DNA of 64,000 nt from Perilla frutescens (Eukaryota; Streptophyta; Magnoliopsida; Lamiales; Lamiaceae): NCBI GenBank assembly GCA_026008535.1, contig BRKX01000003.1:29192001-29256000 (forward strand), given 5' to 3'. The notes beneath the pieces were generated by a model. The model worked only from the letters and a program-made list of their open reading frames with translations, did not search any database and had not been told where the DNA came from. The position numbers and the translations under genes are program-made. Shown here in pieces: positions 11,740-23,328 of this stretch (position 1 is its first letter; each line of letters begins with the position of its first letter).

Positions 11740-13412
11740 CTTCCATTAAACATACTATGGAAGTAATGGAAGAAGAACAACATGATGAAGAGGTGGTAGA
11801 ACCACGAAGAAGCAAAAGAGCTAGGATTGAAATCTAGACTTTTTAACCTACATGGTTAGAAGTGAGCCTAAAAAGCTTTTCCAAAACAATGAATTCTTTG
11901 GAAGGTCCTCTATGGAAAGGGGCAATTCAAAGCAGAATTGATTCCATTTTGTAAAATCACACTTGGGAGCTAGTGGATCTTCCTCCAGGAAGTAAACCAT
12001 TAGGCTATAAGTGGATTTTCAAAAAGAAAATGAAAAGCTAATGGAACTATTGATAAGCACAAGGCTAGACTTGCAATTAAAGGTTACAGACAGAAAGAAG
12101 GTCTTGATTACTTTGACACATATTCCTCAGTAACGAGAATAACATCCATTAGGATGGTTATTACTTTTGCTGCTTTGAGAAATCTTGAAATACATCAGAT
12201 GGATGTAAAGACTGCTTTTCTAAATGGTGATTTGGAAGAAGAGATCGATATAGAGCAACATAAAGGATTCTCTGCTCCCAGACAAGAGAATAAGGTGTCC
12301 AAATTGGTGAAGTCTTTGTATGGCTTGAAACAAGCACCAAAACAATGGCATGAGAAGTTCGATAATGCCATGATGGGGTGTGGATTAAAAATAAATCAGT
12401 GTGATAAATATGTCTACGTTAAAGAAAGTAAAAGTGGATTTATAATCCTATGTCTTTACATAGATGACATGCTTATTGTTGGGAGCAATGATAAGATGAT
12501 TGATTCCACAAAAGAGATGATGAATTCAAGATTTGACATGAAATACATGGGTCTAGCTGATATTATACTTGGAATTAAAATTCTTTGAAGATCATAAGGG
12601 ATTGTGCTGAGTCAGTCACATTATGTGGAAGAAATTCTTGAGAAATTAAACAAGAATAACTCTAGTATTGCTAAAACCCCAATAGACATTAGTCAACATC
12701 TATCAAAAAATAAAGGTGAAAGTGCTTCTCAAGTGGAATATTTAAGAGTAATAGGAAGTCTGATGTACTTAATGAGTTATACACGTCCAGACATTGCCTA
12801 TGCAGTAAGCAAATTAAGTAGATATACTAGTAATCCAACCGATGCACACTGGAAAGGTATAGTGAAACTACTTAGATACTTGAGATATACTCGTGATTAT
12901 GGACTACACTACAGGACATATCCAGCTATTGTTGAAGGCTATTGAGATGCTAACTGGATATCTGATATGAAGGATTCTAAGTCCTCAAGTGGATATGTAT
13001 TCACTTTGGGAGGTGCAGCCATATCATGGAAATCTTCTAAGCAAACTCTTATAGCTAGATCTATCATGGAATCTGAGCTTATAGCATTGGACAAGAGTGG
13101 TGAAGAAGCTGAATGGCTACTTCGTTTCTTAGAAGATATTCCTAGTTGGCCTAAGTTGGTGCCTGCAATCTGTCTACATTGTGGCAGTCAATCTATAATT
13201 GATAGGGCATAGAGCCATATGTACAATGGTAAGCCTAAACACATACGTTGAAGACACAATACCAATAGACAACTGCTTTCAACTGGTATTATATCTATTG
13301 ACTATGTGAAGTCAAAAGATAACTTGGTGGATCCATTAACCAAATGGTTAAACAGCGAGTTAGTTACAAAATCGACCAGGGGAATGGGTCTAAAGGCTCT
13401 AGAAAAGAGTTG
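11740..13412 (+). pseudogene. Copia-B RT and RNase H remnant
   Basis: The RT N-terminal part (11870-12150) is read in shifting frames, with KPLGYKWIFKKKMK and ARLAIKGYRQKEGLDY. From 12154 a 144-codon open stretch holds the first catalytic motif MDVKTAFLNGDLEEE and the metal-binding YIDD in LCLYIDDMLIVGS, both intact. A stop follows at 12586. RT and connection continue at 12604-12942 (GSLMYLMSYTRPDIAYAVS) and RNase H at 12967-13410 (SSGYVFTLGGAAISWKSSKQ, VKSKDNLVDPLTKWL). Stops in the RNase H part and the lack of integrase make it defective. Confidence 0.88.
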
Positions 13413-13938
13413 ATACAATGAAAACCCAACCTACTTGACTAGAGATCCCAATATCTAGGTTCAATAGGACAACTAATTGTAAAAAGACTTGTATGATCAC
13501 TATGGGGGTTGTTATCCCTTAATAAGTGATACCCGAATAGAGAAAGATAAGTATTTGGCTTTTAATGATTCTTACATATTGATGAGTTGAGCGAGATAGT
13601 ATAGGCTATTTAAAATAGTCACAAATGTAAGAGAGTAGTGGAGTCGCTTCGAAGGGAATTGTGTGAGGCTCAATTCTTAAACCCTCTTACAGAACCAGAT
13701 GCATGTTCAGGGCCATGAATGAACATAAAAATGAGAACTAAAATATGTTATGGAGTAAGGTATATACCATCATTTACACAAACGGCAGACCAGTTCAAGG
13801 ACATCGCGTCTACTGAAAGCCAGTATAGTTGATATATTTTACAATAGAAGGTTCAAAGGGTTACACCTACCTATCCTCTGCCAAATTCAACTACTGAACT
13901 TGATCAAAATCTTCATTAATTTCCCTTATGTGGGTAAT

Positions 13939-14399
13939 TATTGGAAAAAATATGAAAAATGGAAGGGAAATTTAGATTTTTATCTAGAATTTTCCAAAAT
14001 CCTAGAGCCCAAAGGTTTGTCCTAATGGAAACCTTTCATCTTTGGAGGTTACATCATGAGAGTTAATGGTGAACAAGTGAGAGGTCTCACTTTGGAGCCT
14101 ATAAAATTCCTCATTTGTAAAGACACCAAAGCATACTATTTTCTTTCATATCTAATTCTCAATACTCTCTTTGAGTAAGATCGAGTTCTAGTTTTAGTTC
14201 ATGTTTTGAAGATTGTCTTTCAAGTTTTTGAGTTCTAGATCTCTTTGATCAAGTTCAAGCATAGTGTTCAGTTCGTGGGGAAAAGTTCTGGTCTATCTAT
14301 TGCATCCTGGGAATCAAACGTTCATACGAGGCGAATTTGGTTTAAGAAAACTGTGATCTTCATAGGCCTTGGGTTTTCTATAAACTTGTTCATGTTAGC
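13939..14399 (+). repeat. 3' LTR of Copia-B, truncated
   Basis: It follows GTGGGTAAT, a decayed polypurine tract. It starts TATTGGAAAAAATATG; the usual first dinucleotide TG appears mutated to TA. A TATA-like CTATAAAA lies at about 14100-14107. The sequence ends without a CA terminus, where Copia-A(-) RNase H begins near 14400. Positions 13413-13938 are the untranslated region between RNase H and the LTR. Confidence 0.6.
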
Positions 14400-16998
14400 C
14401 CGGGTCTGCATCTCAGCCCTATTTTCTCCACATGACCATTGAAGATCTTAGCCACAAGTCTCTTTGTAAATGAATTAGTCAAGTTGTCCTTCGATGCAAT
14501 CTTGACCACTGCCACATCTCCTCTCTTAACGATTTCTCGTATAAGATGGTACTTTCTTTCTATGTGTGTACTTACCTTATAGGCTCTGGGTTCTTTTGAA
14601 TTTGCCACTGTACCAGAGTTATCATAGTATATGGTGATGCTATTTGGTAAATTAGGGACCATGCTCAAATACAACAAAAAGCTCCGGATCCAGACATCTT
14701 CCTTTGCAGCCTCAGAGGCAACTACATATTCAGCTTCCATGGTGGAGTCACCTATATATTTTTACTTCATGCTCCTCCATGCAATGGCTCTGTCTCCCAA
14801 GGTAAACACATAGCCTGAGGTAGATTTACTCTGATCTTTATCAGCTTGAAAATCTAAGTTCATGTAACCCAATGGTACGAGACTATCAATGCAGTATACC
14901 AGCATATAATTTCGAGTCATCTTCAGGTACTTGAGAATATTCTTTACTGTAGTCCAGTGTCCTTAACCAGGGTTAGACTGATATCTGCTTACCATGCCCA
15001 CAACATAACAGATATTAGGCCTGGTACATAACATAGCATACATGAGGCTTCCCACAGTCGAAGCATATAGAACTCCTTTCATCTTATCTATCTCAGACTG
15101 TGTTTGGGGACACATTTTCTTTGATAGATGAATTCCATGCCTGAAAGGTCTAAAACCTTTCTTGGACTTTTAAATGCTAAACCTAGCTAGCACTATATCG
15201 ATATAAGTCATTTGAGATAAGCACAACATCCTTTTCTGGCGATCTCGAATGATCTTGATGCCGATGACGTGTCCGGCTTCTCCCAGATCTTTCATATCAA
15301 ACTGCTTGGACAACCACACCCTTCTGTTTGATAAGACCTTCTCATTGTTTCCAATAAGTAATATATCATCAACGTAAAGTATGAGGAAAGCCACCACTTT
15401 TTCGTCACTATTTTTGTACATACAACTCACATCTGGACTTTGCACAAATCCATATAACTGGATAACCTCATCAAATCAGATGTTCCAAGATCTCGATGCC
15501 TGCTTAAGTCTATAAATGGATCTCTTAAGCTTGCACAATAGGTGCTCTTGGCCTTTAGCAATGAAACCCTCTAGTTGTTTCATGTGGATGTTTTCTTCAA
15601 GACTTCAATTAAGGAAAGTTATCTTGGCATCCATCTGCCAGATCTCATAATCTAAATGAACGGTAATAGACAAGAGAATCCTGATTGACTTAAGCATGGC
15701 AACCGGCGAGAAGGTTTCCTCATAATCGATCCCTTCTTTCTGAGTATACCCATTAACCACCAATCTAGCTTTGAAGGTTTCAACCTTCTCATCAGGTCCT
15801 CTCTTGCGTTTGTATACTCACTTGCATCCAATAGGTTTTACCCCATCAGGTGGTTCTACAAGCTCCCAGAGTTGATTGTGATCCATAGATCCAATCTCAG
15901 ACTCCATTGCAGATTTTCAAGAATCTGCATATTTGTCTTGGACTTCTTTGTCGTAGTTTCTGGGATCTAATTTATTTAGTCCTTTCGGGAAATCCGAAGT
16001 TTGCCCAAACCAATGAATCTGTCAGGTTTGTGTACAACCCCCCACTGCAATGAGGTAAATCTCGTACCTCTATGACACGTTGTATCATATATAATTGGTA
16101 GTACCTTTTCTTGTACATATGGTGTAGGATTTTAATTCCCTCCTCAAAGCTCTTCAAGAATGATCACGCTCCTGGGCTTGTGATTTATCATATAGTCTTC
16201 TTCTAAGAACCAGACATTAGTACTCACAATAACTTTTTGATGCTTAGGACTATAGAATAAACCATATCTTGTTCCTTTTGGATACCCAACGAATAGTCCT
16301 ACTTCCGAACATGGTGCCAACTTATCAGTCTCCTTATCAAGCATGTGTGTTGGACTACCCTAGATCCGAACATTACCTAGACTGGGCTTGTGACCAGTCC
16401 ACAGTTCTAAGGATGTACGGGGTACTGAATTTGAAGAAACCATGTTAAGGATGTAAGCTGCCGCATCTAGGGCATATCCCCAACATGAAATAGGCAACTC
16501 TTAATAGCTCATCATCGATCTAACCATCTCTGATAAGGTTCTGTTCCTTCTTTCCACCACGCTGTTCTGTTGTGGAGTGCCGGGCACAGTCAACTAGGAT
16601 GTTATCCAGTTCTCTACCAAGTAGTCCCTAAATTCACCTAAGAGGTACTCACCACCATGATCAGAACGTAGTGATTTGATACTTTTGCTTCTCTGCTTCC
16701 GTCTTAAATACTTTGAAAGTTTCAAAGCATTCAGACTTGCGACGTAACAGGTATATGAATCCATATCTTGAGTGATCATTAATGAACATGATGAAATACT
16801 CATACCCTCCTCGAGCTTGAACTGACATAGGGCCACATAGGTTAGAGTTAATCAAATCCAATACTTCTTCAGATCTATTCCCTTTTGACTTAAAGTGGCG
16901 CTTAGTCATATTTCCTTCCAAACAGGATTCACACAAAGAAAATGATTGTAGGACTAGTGAAGATAGTGGTCCATCATTTATAAGCCTTTGTATCCTCT
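14400..16998 (-). pseudogene. Copia-A(-) pol, 3' half: integrase, RT, RNase H
   Basis: On the minus strand the pre-integrase end and integrase lie at 16990-16380 (CESCLEGNMTKRHF, LINSNLCGPMSVQARGGYEY, SLRSDHGGEYL). RT covers about 15960-15170, with MDAKITFL and an intact YVDD in LILYVDDILLIGN. RNase H covers about 15080-14400 (YYDNSGTVANSKEPRAYK, ASKDNLTNSFTKRL). Frameshifts and stops occur throughout, for example between the open stretches 15972-16157 and 16144-16344. This copy keeps catalytic residues that Copia-A(+) has lost (DTG in protease, YVDD in RT), so the two copies decayed independently. The far left end stops at the RCRPGL motif. Confidence 0.9.
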
Positions 16999-17026
16999 TA
17001 GTACAAGAAAAACTCTCATAGACTAC
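16999..17026 (+). repeat. Left terminal inverted repeat of the CACTA element
   Basis: It begins TAGTACAAGAAAAAC and pairs with the right terminus at 37392-37419, 25 of 28 bases matching. Two of the three changes fall in the terminal CACTA, which reads TAGTA here. The target-site copy TCT precedes it at 16996-16998. Confidence 0.9.
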
Positions 17027-17316
17027 ACTATTTAGACCGGTTTTTTTAAAAAACCGCAGACTATTAGTTTTAGACTACAGTTTTTTTAAAAACCGTAGTC
17101 TATGTGCGCGTCTACATTTCTTAAGACAGCGGTTTTCAAAAATAACTTAGTCTATGTGCGTATTTTTTTCTTAAGATTATGATCGTTTCAAAACTGAAGT
17201 CTATGTCTGTGTATTTGGTTTCTTAAGACTACATTAATTTGAAAACCATAGTTTATGTGTGTGACTCTAGTTTCTTAAGACTACAGTGGTTTCAGATCCG
17301 TAGTCTATGTGCATAA
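17017..17316 (+). repeat. Left subterminal palindromic repeat array (CACTA)
   Basis: About six diverged units occur roughly every 52 bp. Each has the form AGACTACGGTTTT-x-AAAACCGTAGTCTATGTGCG, with the cores GACTACGG and CCGTAGTC making each unit a palindrome. CTTAAGAC often precedes a unit. Matching palindromes occur at the right end (24170-24369 and 37150-37391). In known CACTA elements such arrays bind the element's own regulatory protein. Positions 17317-17657 are AT-rich; from about 17550 they look like a GC-richer 5' untranslated sequence with no clear ORF. Confidence 0.8.
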
Positions 17317-17657
17317 AAAATTTAAAATTATATTTAGGAAGATAAAATTTTATAGACTAGAAAAAAGAAATACTACCTTTAAGGTTCGAATCATAGACCT
17401 ATTGAAATTAAAGAAATAACTTAACCAACTTAACCAAAGATTTAAATGATATCCAAAATGCTTCATTTATATATATATTACTATTGATATGATATCTTCT
17501 TGAATAGAATATGAAACAGCAGAATCCTAAGTTTCAATTTCCCCAATTTCATTTTCGCGCAGTCACTAACTCCGCGCCATCAATTTTCTTCATCAAAAAA
17601 ATCATCCGACAACGCAGAGGTCGTCGAGAGCAGATCCGGAGATGCTGTACCTGAAGC

Positions 17658-17759
17658 GGCACTCCGGTTGCTCACGTGACCTTCCGCCATCCCTTCTGGT
17701 ACCAGCAGCAGAAGGAGTTGTTCATGGCGGCGAAGGGCACTTACACAGGCCAGTTCATT
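17658..17759 (+). pseudogene. RPL8: Captured fragment of ribosomal protein L8 (uL2) gene
   Basis: One frame reads GTPVAHVTFRHPFWYQQQ followed by KELFMAAKGTYTGQF. This closely follows the plant cytosolic 60S protein L8 (family uL2) segment containing VTFRHPF, KELF-AAEG and YTGQF. The match is about 33 codons out of roughly 260, so it is a single-exon scrap with no visible start, and homology stops after GQFI. It lies inside the CACTA element near the left terminus, oriented inward, and was probably captured from a host gene. Identification is from memory of the family, without a database search. A processed pseudogene piece is possible but less likely given the adjacent captured kinesin exons. 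Confidence 0.75.
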
Positions 17760-18029
17760 TCTCTCTTGGCACTGCCGAGAAATGCCTCGCTGCTCTCTCT
17801 CTCTGTATCATTTGGAAATTTATGAAATGAACCACCTTTTTGGCTGATTGTAGATTAAAATTTTAGATTCTCATAGCTGGGCTATTTGCCACCAATTTTC
17901 TTTAGGGGATCTCTTTTAAGGATTTATTATTAGGCTTTGGTTTTCTTGAGCAGCAGTTTAAAGTTTTTGCGGCTGCTCGATGATATCAATGCAGTTTCAG
18001 AGACAAAGATGAAGGGCTTAAATCTTTTT

Positions 18030-20746
18030 TTTTTCTTTCACTAAGGTGCTTGCTACTCGACTAAATAGGGTTGCTTCTTGTATTGTTTCGCATAATCAGT
18101 ATGGATTTATTCAAGGTAGACAGATACATGAGGCTATTGTGTTAGCTTCAGAGGGAGTGAATACTTTGAATCGAACACATGGTGGACGTAATATGGCTTT
18201 GAAGCTGGATATCACTAAAGCTTTCGATACTATGGAGTGGACTTTTCTTCAGTGGATGTGACGGAAGCTCGGTTTTACTAAAATATTTTGTGTTTGGATA
18301 TAGAATATTTTGTCCTCAGCCAGGCTCTCGATTTTAGTTAATGGATCGCCTAAGGGTTATTTTGAATGTAATCGGGGGGTGCAACAAGGAAATCCTCTTT
18401 CTCCTCTTTTATTTGGCATTGCGGAAGAAATGTTTCATTACCTTCTTACTCAGGCTGTTACGTAAAAGAAACTTCTTCCTATGTCTTATGCTCGTGGCCG
18501 AGATTTTCCTACTCATATATTCTATGCTGACGATGTCTTCATATTCTGTCGGGCGGCTAAGTCTAATGTTCGGGTTCTAAATAAAATTTTGGACTTGTAT
18601 GCCTTGATTTCGAGCCAAATTTGTAGCAAACTTAAATCTAAAGTGTTTTATGGTTGTGGAGCCAGACTGAGAGTGAAGAAGTTTCTCTCTACTAAGCTCG
18701 GATTTATAGAGGGATCTTTTCCGACGGATTACTTAGGTGTCCCAATTTTCGTTGGCACTCCAAAGGTAATTTATTTGCAGCGTTTAGCAGATAAGCTTCT
18801 GGCGAAATTTCATCGTTGGAACGAGAAAGTTCTTTCTATGGCTGGCCGACTTTGTCTTATTAAGTCGGTGATTGTTAGTTCGGCGATACATTACATGATG
18901 GTGTATGCATGGCCTGTTTCCTTGATATAAAAGCTTGATTCTGCCATGAGAAATTTTCTTTGGAAGGGTGATATTCATGTTCGATCATACAAGGCTGTGA
19001 GTTGAGCTAGAACTTGCGCCATGGTCGAGGAGGGTGGTCTAGGCGTCTCCTCCTTTAAAGAACTTAACAAGGGTCTGTTGATGAAACTTGCTTGGAATTT
19101 TTTAATTTCTAATTCCTTGACTTTTCAGCTCCTGAAACCTTGGTTTTTCTCATCTCCTTCCAAGCCTAAGAGGGTTTCATTCTCGACTATTTGGACTGGC
19201 CTTCAAAAAATTACTCATTCTCTTGTGCATGAATCCTATTGTATTGTGGGGAGTGGATCAACAATTGATTTTTGGCATGATAATTGGTTGGGATATGCTA
19301 TTGTGGATCGTCTTAGTGTGCCTGTCACAGAGCATGCACTTCTCAATGATACAGTTGGTGATTTTCTTGTGGATGGAGTTTGGCGATTCACGCATTCTTT
19401 TGTTCGCGCTTTTCCAGAGTTGTTGCATGATATCTTGCGTGTTCCGATTGCTCCGGGAGAGGATGAGCGTGTTTGGTCGAAATCTTTACATCGTAACGTT
19501 TCGGCTAAATTGGCAAGACTTTATTCACGAGTTCATTTTCCATCGGTGAGGTAGGGAAAATGGATTTGGTGTTCTTTAATTCCGATTCGTCGTTCTTTAG
19601 TTGCTTGGCGATTACTTCTTTCTAGAATCCCTACTATGGACACTTTGCATAGCTTTCTTGGCCCTACTATCTGTTTTTATGTGTAGAGGAGATCGAGAGA
19701 CGTCCGATCATCTCTTTTGGAATTGTTCTCTTGCAACGATGGTTTGGAGATGGGTTTTTCAGATTTTTCAGCTTGATGGAGTTGTTGCGGCTTCTTTTCA
19801 TGAAGCTTTTATTCAATTCATGGACTTTCAGTTTAGCTCTCAATTGTTAACTCTTTGGAAGGCAGCGGTTATTACAGTTATCTGGAGTATTTGGACCTTC
19901 CGCAATAAAGCTATTTATGAGGATATTGTTCCTACGCCGTTTCTCTTGATCAAGACTGTTCGCTTGGCTCTTCGAGAAGTCCCCTATATGAGAGGAAATA
20001 AGGGTTTTATGTGGAATGATGTAAGGGATTTGGTCACATTGAAAGCTCTCAATGTGCCACCGAGACCTTCCCCTTTGAAGAACATGGTTTCGGTTATTTG
20101 GAGGCCTCCGCCGTCTGGTTAGATTAAGATCAATACCGATGGTTCGTCGCAAGGAGCGCCGGGTAAAATGGCTACGGGTGGAGTTTTCAGACGTTCGGAT
20201 GGTTCGGTCATTGGGTGTTTTCACACGGATGAGGGTATTGGTTTTGCATTCTTGGCTGAGGCATTAGCGGTTTTGGTTGCATTGGAATGGGCTAGAAGAC
20301 TGTCTCTAGACTTTATTTGGCTGGAGGCAGATTCCGTGTATGTGGTTTCTCTCCTTTCTCATAGGAGTTTGCAGGTTCCGTGGACTATCAAAGCTCGTTG
20401 GCGTGCTGCTATGAACTTGATTGATAATATTCATTTTTGTGTTTCTCATATTTATAGAGAGGGGAATCGTGTTGCAGACATTTTAGCTTCACCTGTTGTC
20501 CCTTCTGGTTTTTGGCCTACTATTATCCCTTGTATTTCGGATGCTGTCTTACAGGACTTTCATTCTCCTAGTTTTTTTCATTTTGTTTAGAGGAGTACTC
20601 TTTTTCCCATATGGTTTTTCTCTCCTTTGGGTTTTCCATATGGGTTTTAATGAGGCTCCGGTCCCCTGAGTTTTCAGTATGTGATCTCCGGGACTTTTAG
20701 CTTCCGTCTCTTTTTTCTTTTATTTATTCAATTCATTCAAAAAAAT
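18030..20746 (+). mobile_element. L1-type LINE, 5' truncated, inside the CACTA element
   Basis: A non-LTR retrotransposon fragment carries RT, a C-terminal zinc-knuckle-like segment and a ribonuclease H, and ends in a short A run (CATTCAAAAAAATG) near 20740. There is no endonuclease domain and no ORF1, consistent with the usual 5' truncation during target-primed insertion. No clear target-site duplication was found. The 270 bp between the L8 fragment and the LINE (17760-18029) hold no recognisable feature. Confidence 0.85.
18041..20590 (+). pseudogene. LINE ORF2 remnant: RT, zinc region, RNase H
   Basis: RT starts at the conserved VASCIVSHNQYGFIQGRQI and goes on through LKLDITKAFDTMEW, GVQQGNPLSPLLF and the catalytic FYADDVFIF (about 18520). 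The thumb/connection region follows (YLGVPIF, WNEKVLSMAGRLCLIKSV) and the plant zf-RVT region at 19030-19800 (DFWHDNWLG, SDHLFWNC). RNase H at 20125-20590 starts INTDGSSQGAPGKMATGG and has the expected acidic positions in D-G-S, AEALAVLVALEWA and LEADS. At least six stops or frameshifts break it (near 18260, 18300, 18465, 18928, 19003, 19552). This RNase H is typical of plant L1 lineages. Nonfunctional. Confidence 0.9.
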
Positions 20747-21476
20747 GTAGCAATAAGATCTAAAGATTATTATATCTGTGATTTACCAGGTAAGTGTTCT
20801 TGATTTTGCAAATTTATTTATTTCATTTTTTTCCTTCTGATTCTTATTTTTTTTAATGGATAAGTTGGCGTGTTGTTCTTTTTTTTGTTTGATGGGTTAA
20901 TCTGGTTTCTTATTTTCTAAGCCACTTAAAATATCTGTATGTGATTAGTTTCTAAGCCATAACTAAACTGTGGCTAAATTCTACCTTCTGCTTCTCGATT
21001 ATATATTTCCCCTGGTTAGTTGGATTCTTTTCTGAGGAGATGGCTAAAGGCTGTCAGGAACCTCTTTGAAGCCATATTTTCCTTTAGTGATGTTCCATAT
21101 CTAGAGAGACCAAATTTTGTAGTATAAAAGAAGGGCTATCGAAAGGCATGTGATTGGAATTAACTTGTAGAACAATTATAAACAGACCTTAGCTCGTATC
21201 TCAGACTTTCATGTTAGGTGACCTAAATTTAGTGAGGTGTTTCTTTAGTCCTCAGGTGTTTTTCTAGTTTTCATTTCTAAGTATGCAAGTATCAAGTTTG
21301 TGCTTGAGAAAAATTGCAAGCTCTATCCGTTTGAAGTAAATGTTCAAATATATTTACTGTATTTTGCATGAAAAGCTTTAATTTCACTTTTTTCTATGAA
21401 ACAAGTTCCTGCTAAATCATTGTTGATTGAATTTATTCAAAAGAAATAATTTTGTCTATCTTACATTATCTTGCAG
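20747..21476 (+). other. AT-rich intron-like sequence, no gene seen
   Basis: This stretch lies between the LINE tail and the first recognised kinesin exon. It is AT-rich, with pyrimidine-rich tracts ending TTGCAG at 21476, a good splice acceptor for the next exon. A donor-like CCAGGTAAGT occurs at about 20787-20796, so a short captured exon of unknown origin may end there. It is probably captured kinesin intron DNA. Confidence 0.4.
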
Positions 21477-23208
21477 TCAGAGATGAAACTTTTTGGAGGA
21501 CATGACACCACCGCTCTTAAGCAACTGTTGGGGGTTGGCCCATTTGTCCCTTTTCTGGCCCAATTACTAAAATACCTATCTACCCGGCCCAGCCCCAAAT
21601 TCTAAACCCTAATTGACGATCCAACTTCCTAATCTAAACAGCATTAAGGCTGTTGGTAATTCCCTATACTCTAGAAGCATCTATAATATCTCTCTTCTCC
21701 CTCACCCTAGATACGCTCGATCTCAGAATCTAATCTCACATTCTCTCTCTCTCTTTTTGGATCTTCTCACCTCGGTCTCACGGTTTCTCTGGCCAGAGTT
21801 CTGTCCATCGGCTCCTGTTTGGCCGCTGAGTGTTTGGGAGGAGTGTGTTGTGAGAAAGAGAGGCTGAAACCCCCTGCCCCCTTGAACCCTAGTCACCCCG
21901 CTTCCTCTTCCCCTTCCCTGGACTCTTTCTCCGGTCGCCGGAGAGGACTACTGCAGATCCCAGTGGGAAAATCTGAGCCGCCGTGCCTTGGGCACTTTTT
22001 CCCACTCTCAATTACTTTCTGTTCTTTCCTATTCCTTTATTTATTATTTTAGCTGGGTTTCTAACTTATTCATTTGATTACTCTATAGATCTGGAGATCC
22101 TGTGCCTGTAAAGAACCTTGAAGGTCCCTTGACCTTCACCTCTGAGGCTGTCACCGTCACAGCTGTCTGAAGGAACCCTAGTCTAGTTACTGTTGTTATC
22201 GTTTCTTGTAAACTATTTCTGGGTTCAAGCTACTTGAGTAGTTAGTGTTAGGAACCGCAGAGAGGTAGGGAATCAAGAGGTGTAATCCCCAGCTAGGCGA
22301 TACCACAACAGCAACACTTTGGAAAGAAACTATTAATGGAACTTGAAGATAAAAAAAGAACTGTGCAGGTCATATACTTAAATATAACAATTGGATAGAT
22401 ATGGTGATGGAAATCATTTATAGTTAAATTCTCATCTTCACCATAATTGCTGCAGATCAAGAGGGATCGACTGTTGGCCGAAGTTGAAAACCTTTCTGCT
22501 AATACTGATGGACATGCATAAAAAATACAAGATGTCCACTCACAGAAACTAAAACTTCTTGAAGCTCAGGTTTTCCCGTGTTCCTTTTTCATGAATAACA
22601 TATTCCTGATCACTTTTTCTTACAATTGATCTGTCAATGTAAATCCTTAAAAAATATTTTTCATTTTCACAACACCAGATACAAGATCTTAAGAACAAAC
22701 AAGAGATTAGGTGCAGCTTTTAAAATAGAAGCAGAAGACTGGTGAAGCAGCAAAGAAGTTACAAGACAAAATACAGTGCATCAAGGCGCAAAAGGTCAAA
22801 ATTTGCTTTGTCTTATCCGCATATTCTCCATCTTACCTCTGCATGTAAATTTCTGATGGTTCTTTGGTCTTGTAGGTTCAACTGCAAAACAAGATAAAAC
22901 AAGAAGCTGAACAGTTTCAACAATGGAAGGCATCACGAGAGAAGGAATTACTACAGGTAAATTTTGCTGATAATGAATTCCTTATGAAATTGTATAAATA
23001 CACTTTTGTAACTTATAAAACTGAACCAAACAATGACAAGGATTTTTTTTAAATTGAGACTTAAGTCTGTCTTTCATTCTTATAAATCATGGTTAATCTC
23101 TCTTGTGGAGTTTTTATTTTGACTATTTGTATGCAGTTGAGGAAGGAGGGAAGAAGAAACGAGTATGAAAGACATAAATTGAAAGCATTGAACCAGCGTC
23201 AGAAAATG
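21477..23208 (+). pseudogene. KIN4: Captured KIN-4 (FRA1-type) kinesin exons in CACTA
   Basis: Five exon segments with splice sites encode the coiled-coil stalk of a KIN-4 kinesin. Exon 1 (21477-21525 plus 22316-22368, split by a solo LTR) reads SEMKLFGGHDTTALKQ then HFGKK. Exon 2 (22456-22569) reads DRLLAEVENLS and HSQKLKLLEAQ. Exon 3 (22679-22794) reads IQDLKNKQE and GEAAKKLQDKIQCIKAQK. Exon 4 (22876-22956) reads VQLQNKIKQEAEQFQQWK. Exon 5 (23137-23208) reads LRKEGRRNEYERHKLKAL and NQRQKM. AG acceptors and GT donors remain. The motor domain is absent; a TAA in exon 2 and a frameshift plus stop in exon 3 destroy the frame. Full-length KIN-4 kinesins have about 1000 residues. Retained introns indicate capture from genomic DNA. 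Confidence 0.85.
21526..22310 (+). repeat. Solo LTR (785 bp) inside the captured kinesin exon
   Basis: The sequence starts TGTTGGGGGTTGGCCC and ends CACAACA, flanked by a perfect 5-bp duplication GCAAC (21521-21525 and 22311-22315). Removing it with one GCAAC restores the kinesin reading K-Q-H-F-G-K-K across the junction, which confirms both boundaries. No internal region remains, as expected after LTR-LTR recombination. Superfamily is unknown. The open frames within it (21613-21867, 21819-22052) are not genes. Confidence 0.88.
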
Positions 23209-23328
23209 GTGAGAATTTTACGTATGAGGATTTTTGATTTTGAACATCTAGTTTCAAGTTTTCTTTTTTAGTTTTTATATATTATTAAATGATGCATTAA
23301 TTAAGGTTGATTTAATATGATTTTGTAG

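Larger units (their letters stand above)
11628..14399 (+). mobile_element. Copia-B: second Ty1/copia family, 5' truncated
   Basis: RT, RNase H and a 3' LTR are present on the plus strand. Gag, protease and integrase are missing: the sequence enters just before RT at the junction with the Copia-A LTR fragment. The protein differs from Copia-A (for example YKWIFKKKMK rather than CKWVYKRKRG), so it is another family. The right end breaks off inside the LTR at the junction with Copia-A(-) near 14400. Confidence 0.85.

Noticed and set aside
17017..17316. CRISPR-like array (palindromic repeats at regular spacing)
   Set aside because: The spacers are not unique, the units are diverged, and the array lies at a CACTA terminus in a plant genome; it is a subterminal repeat array.
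21613..22052. Two overlapping frames with a possible signal-peptide look
   Set aside because: Both lie entirely inside the solo LTR at 21526-22310 and show no conserved motif.
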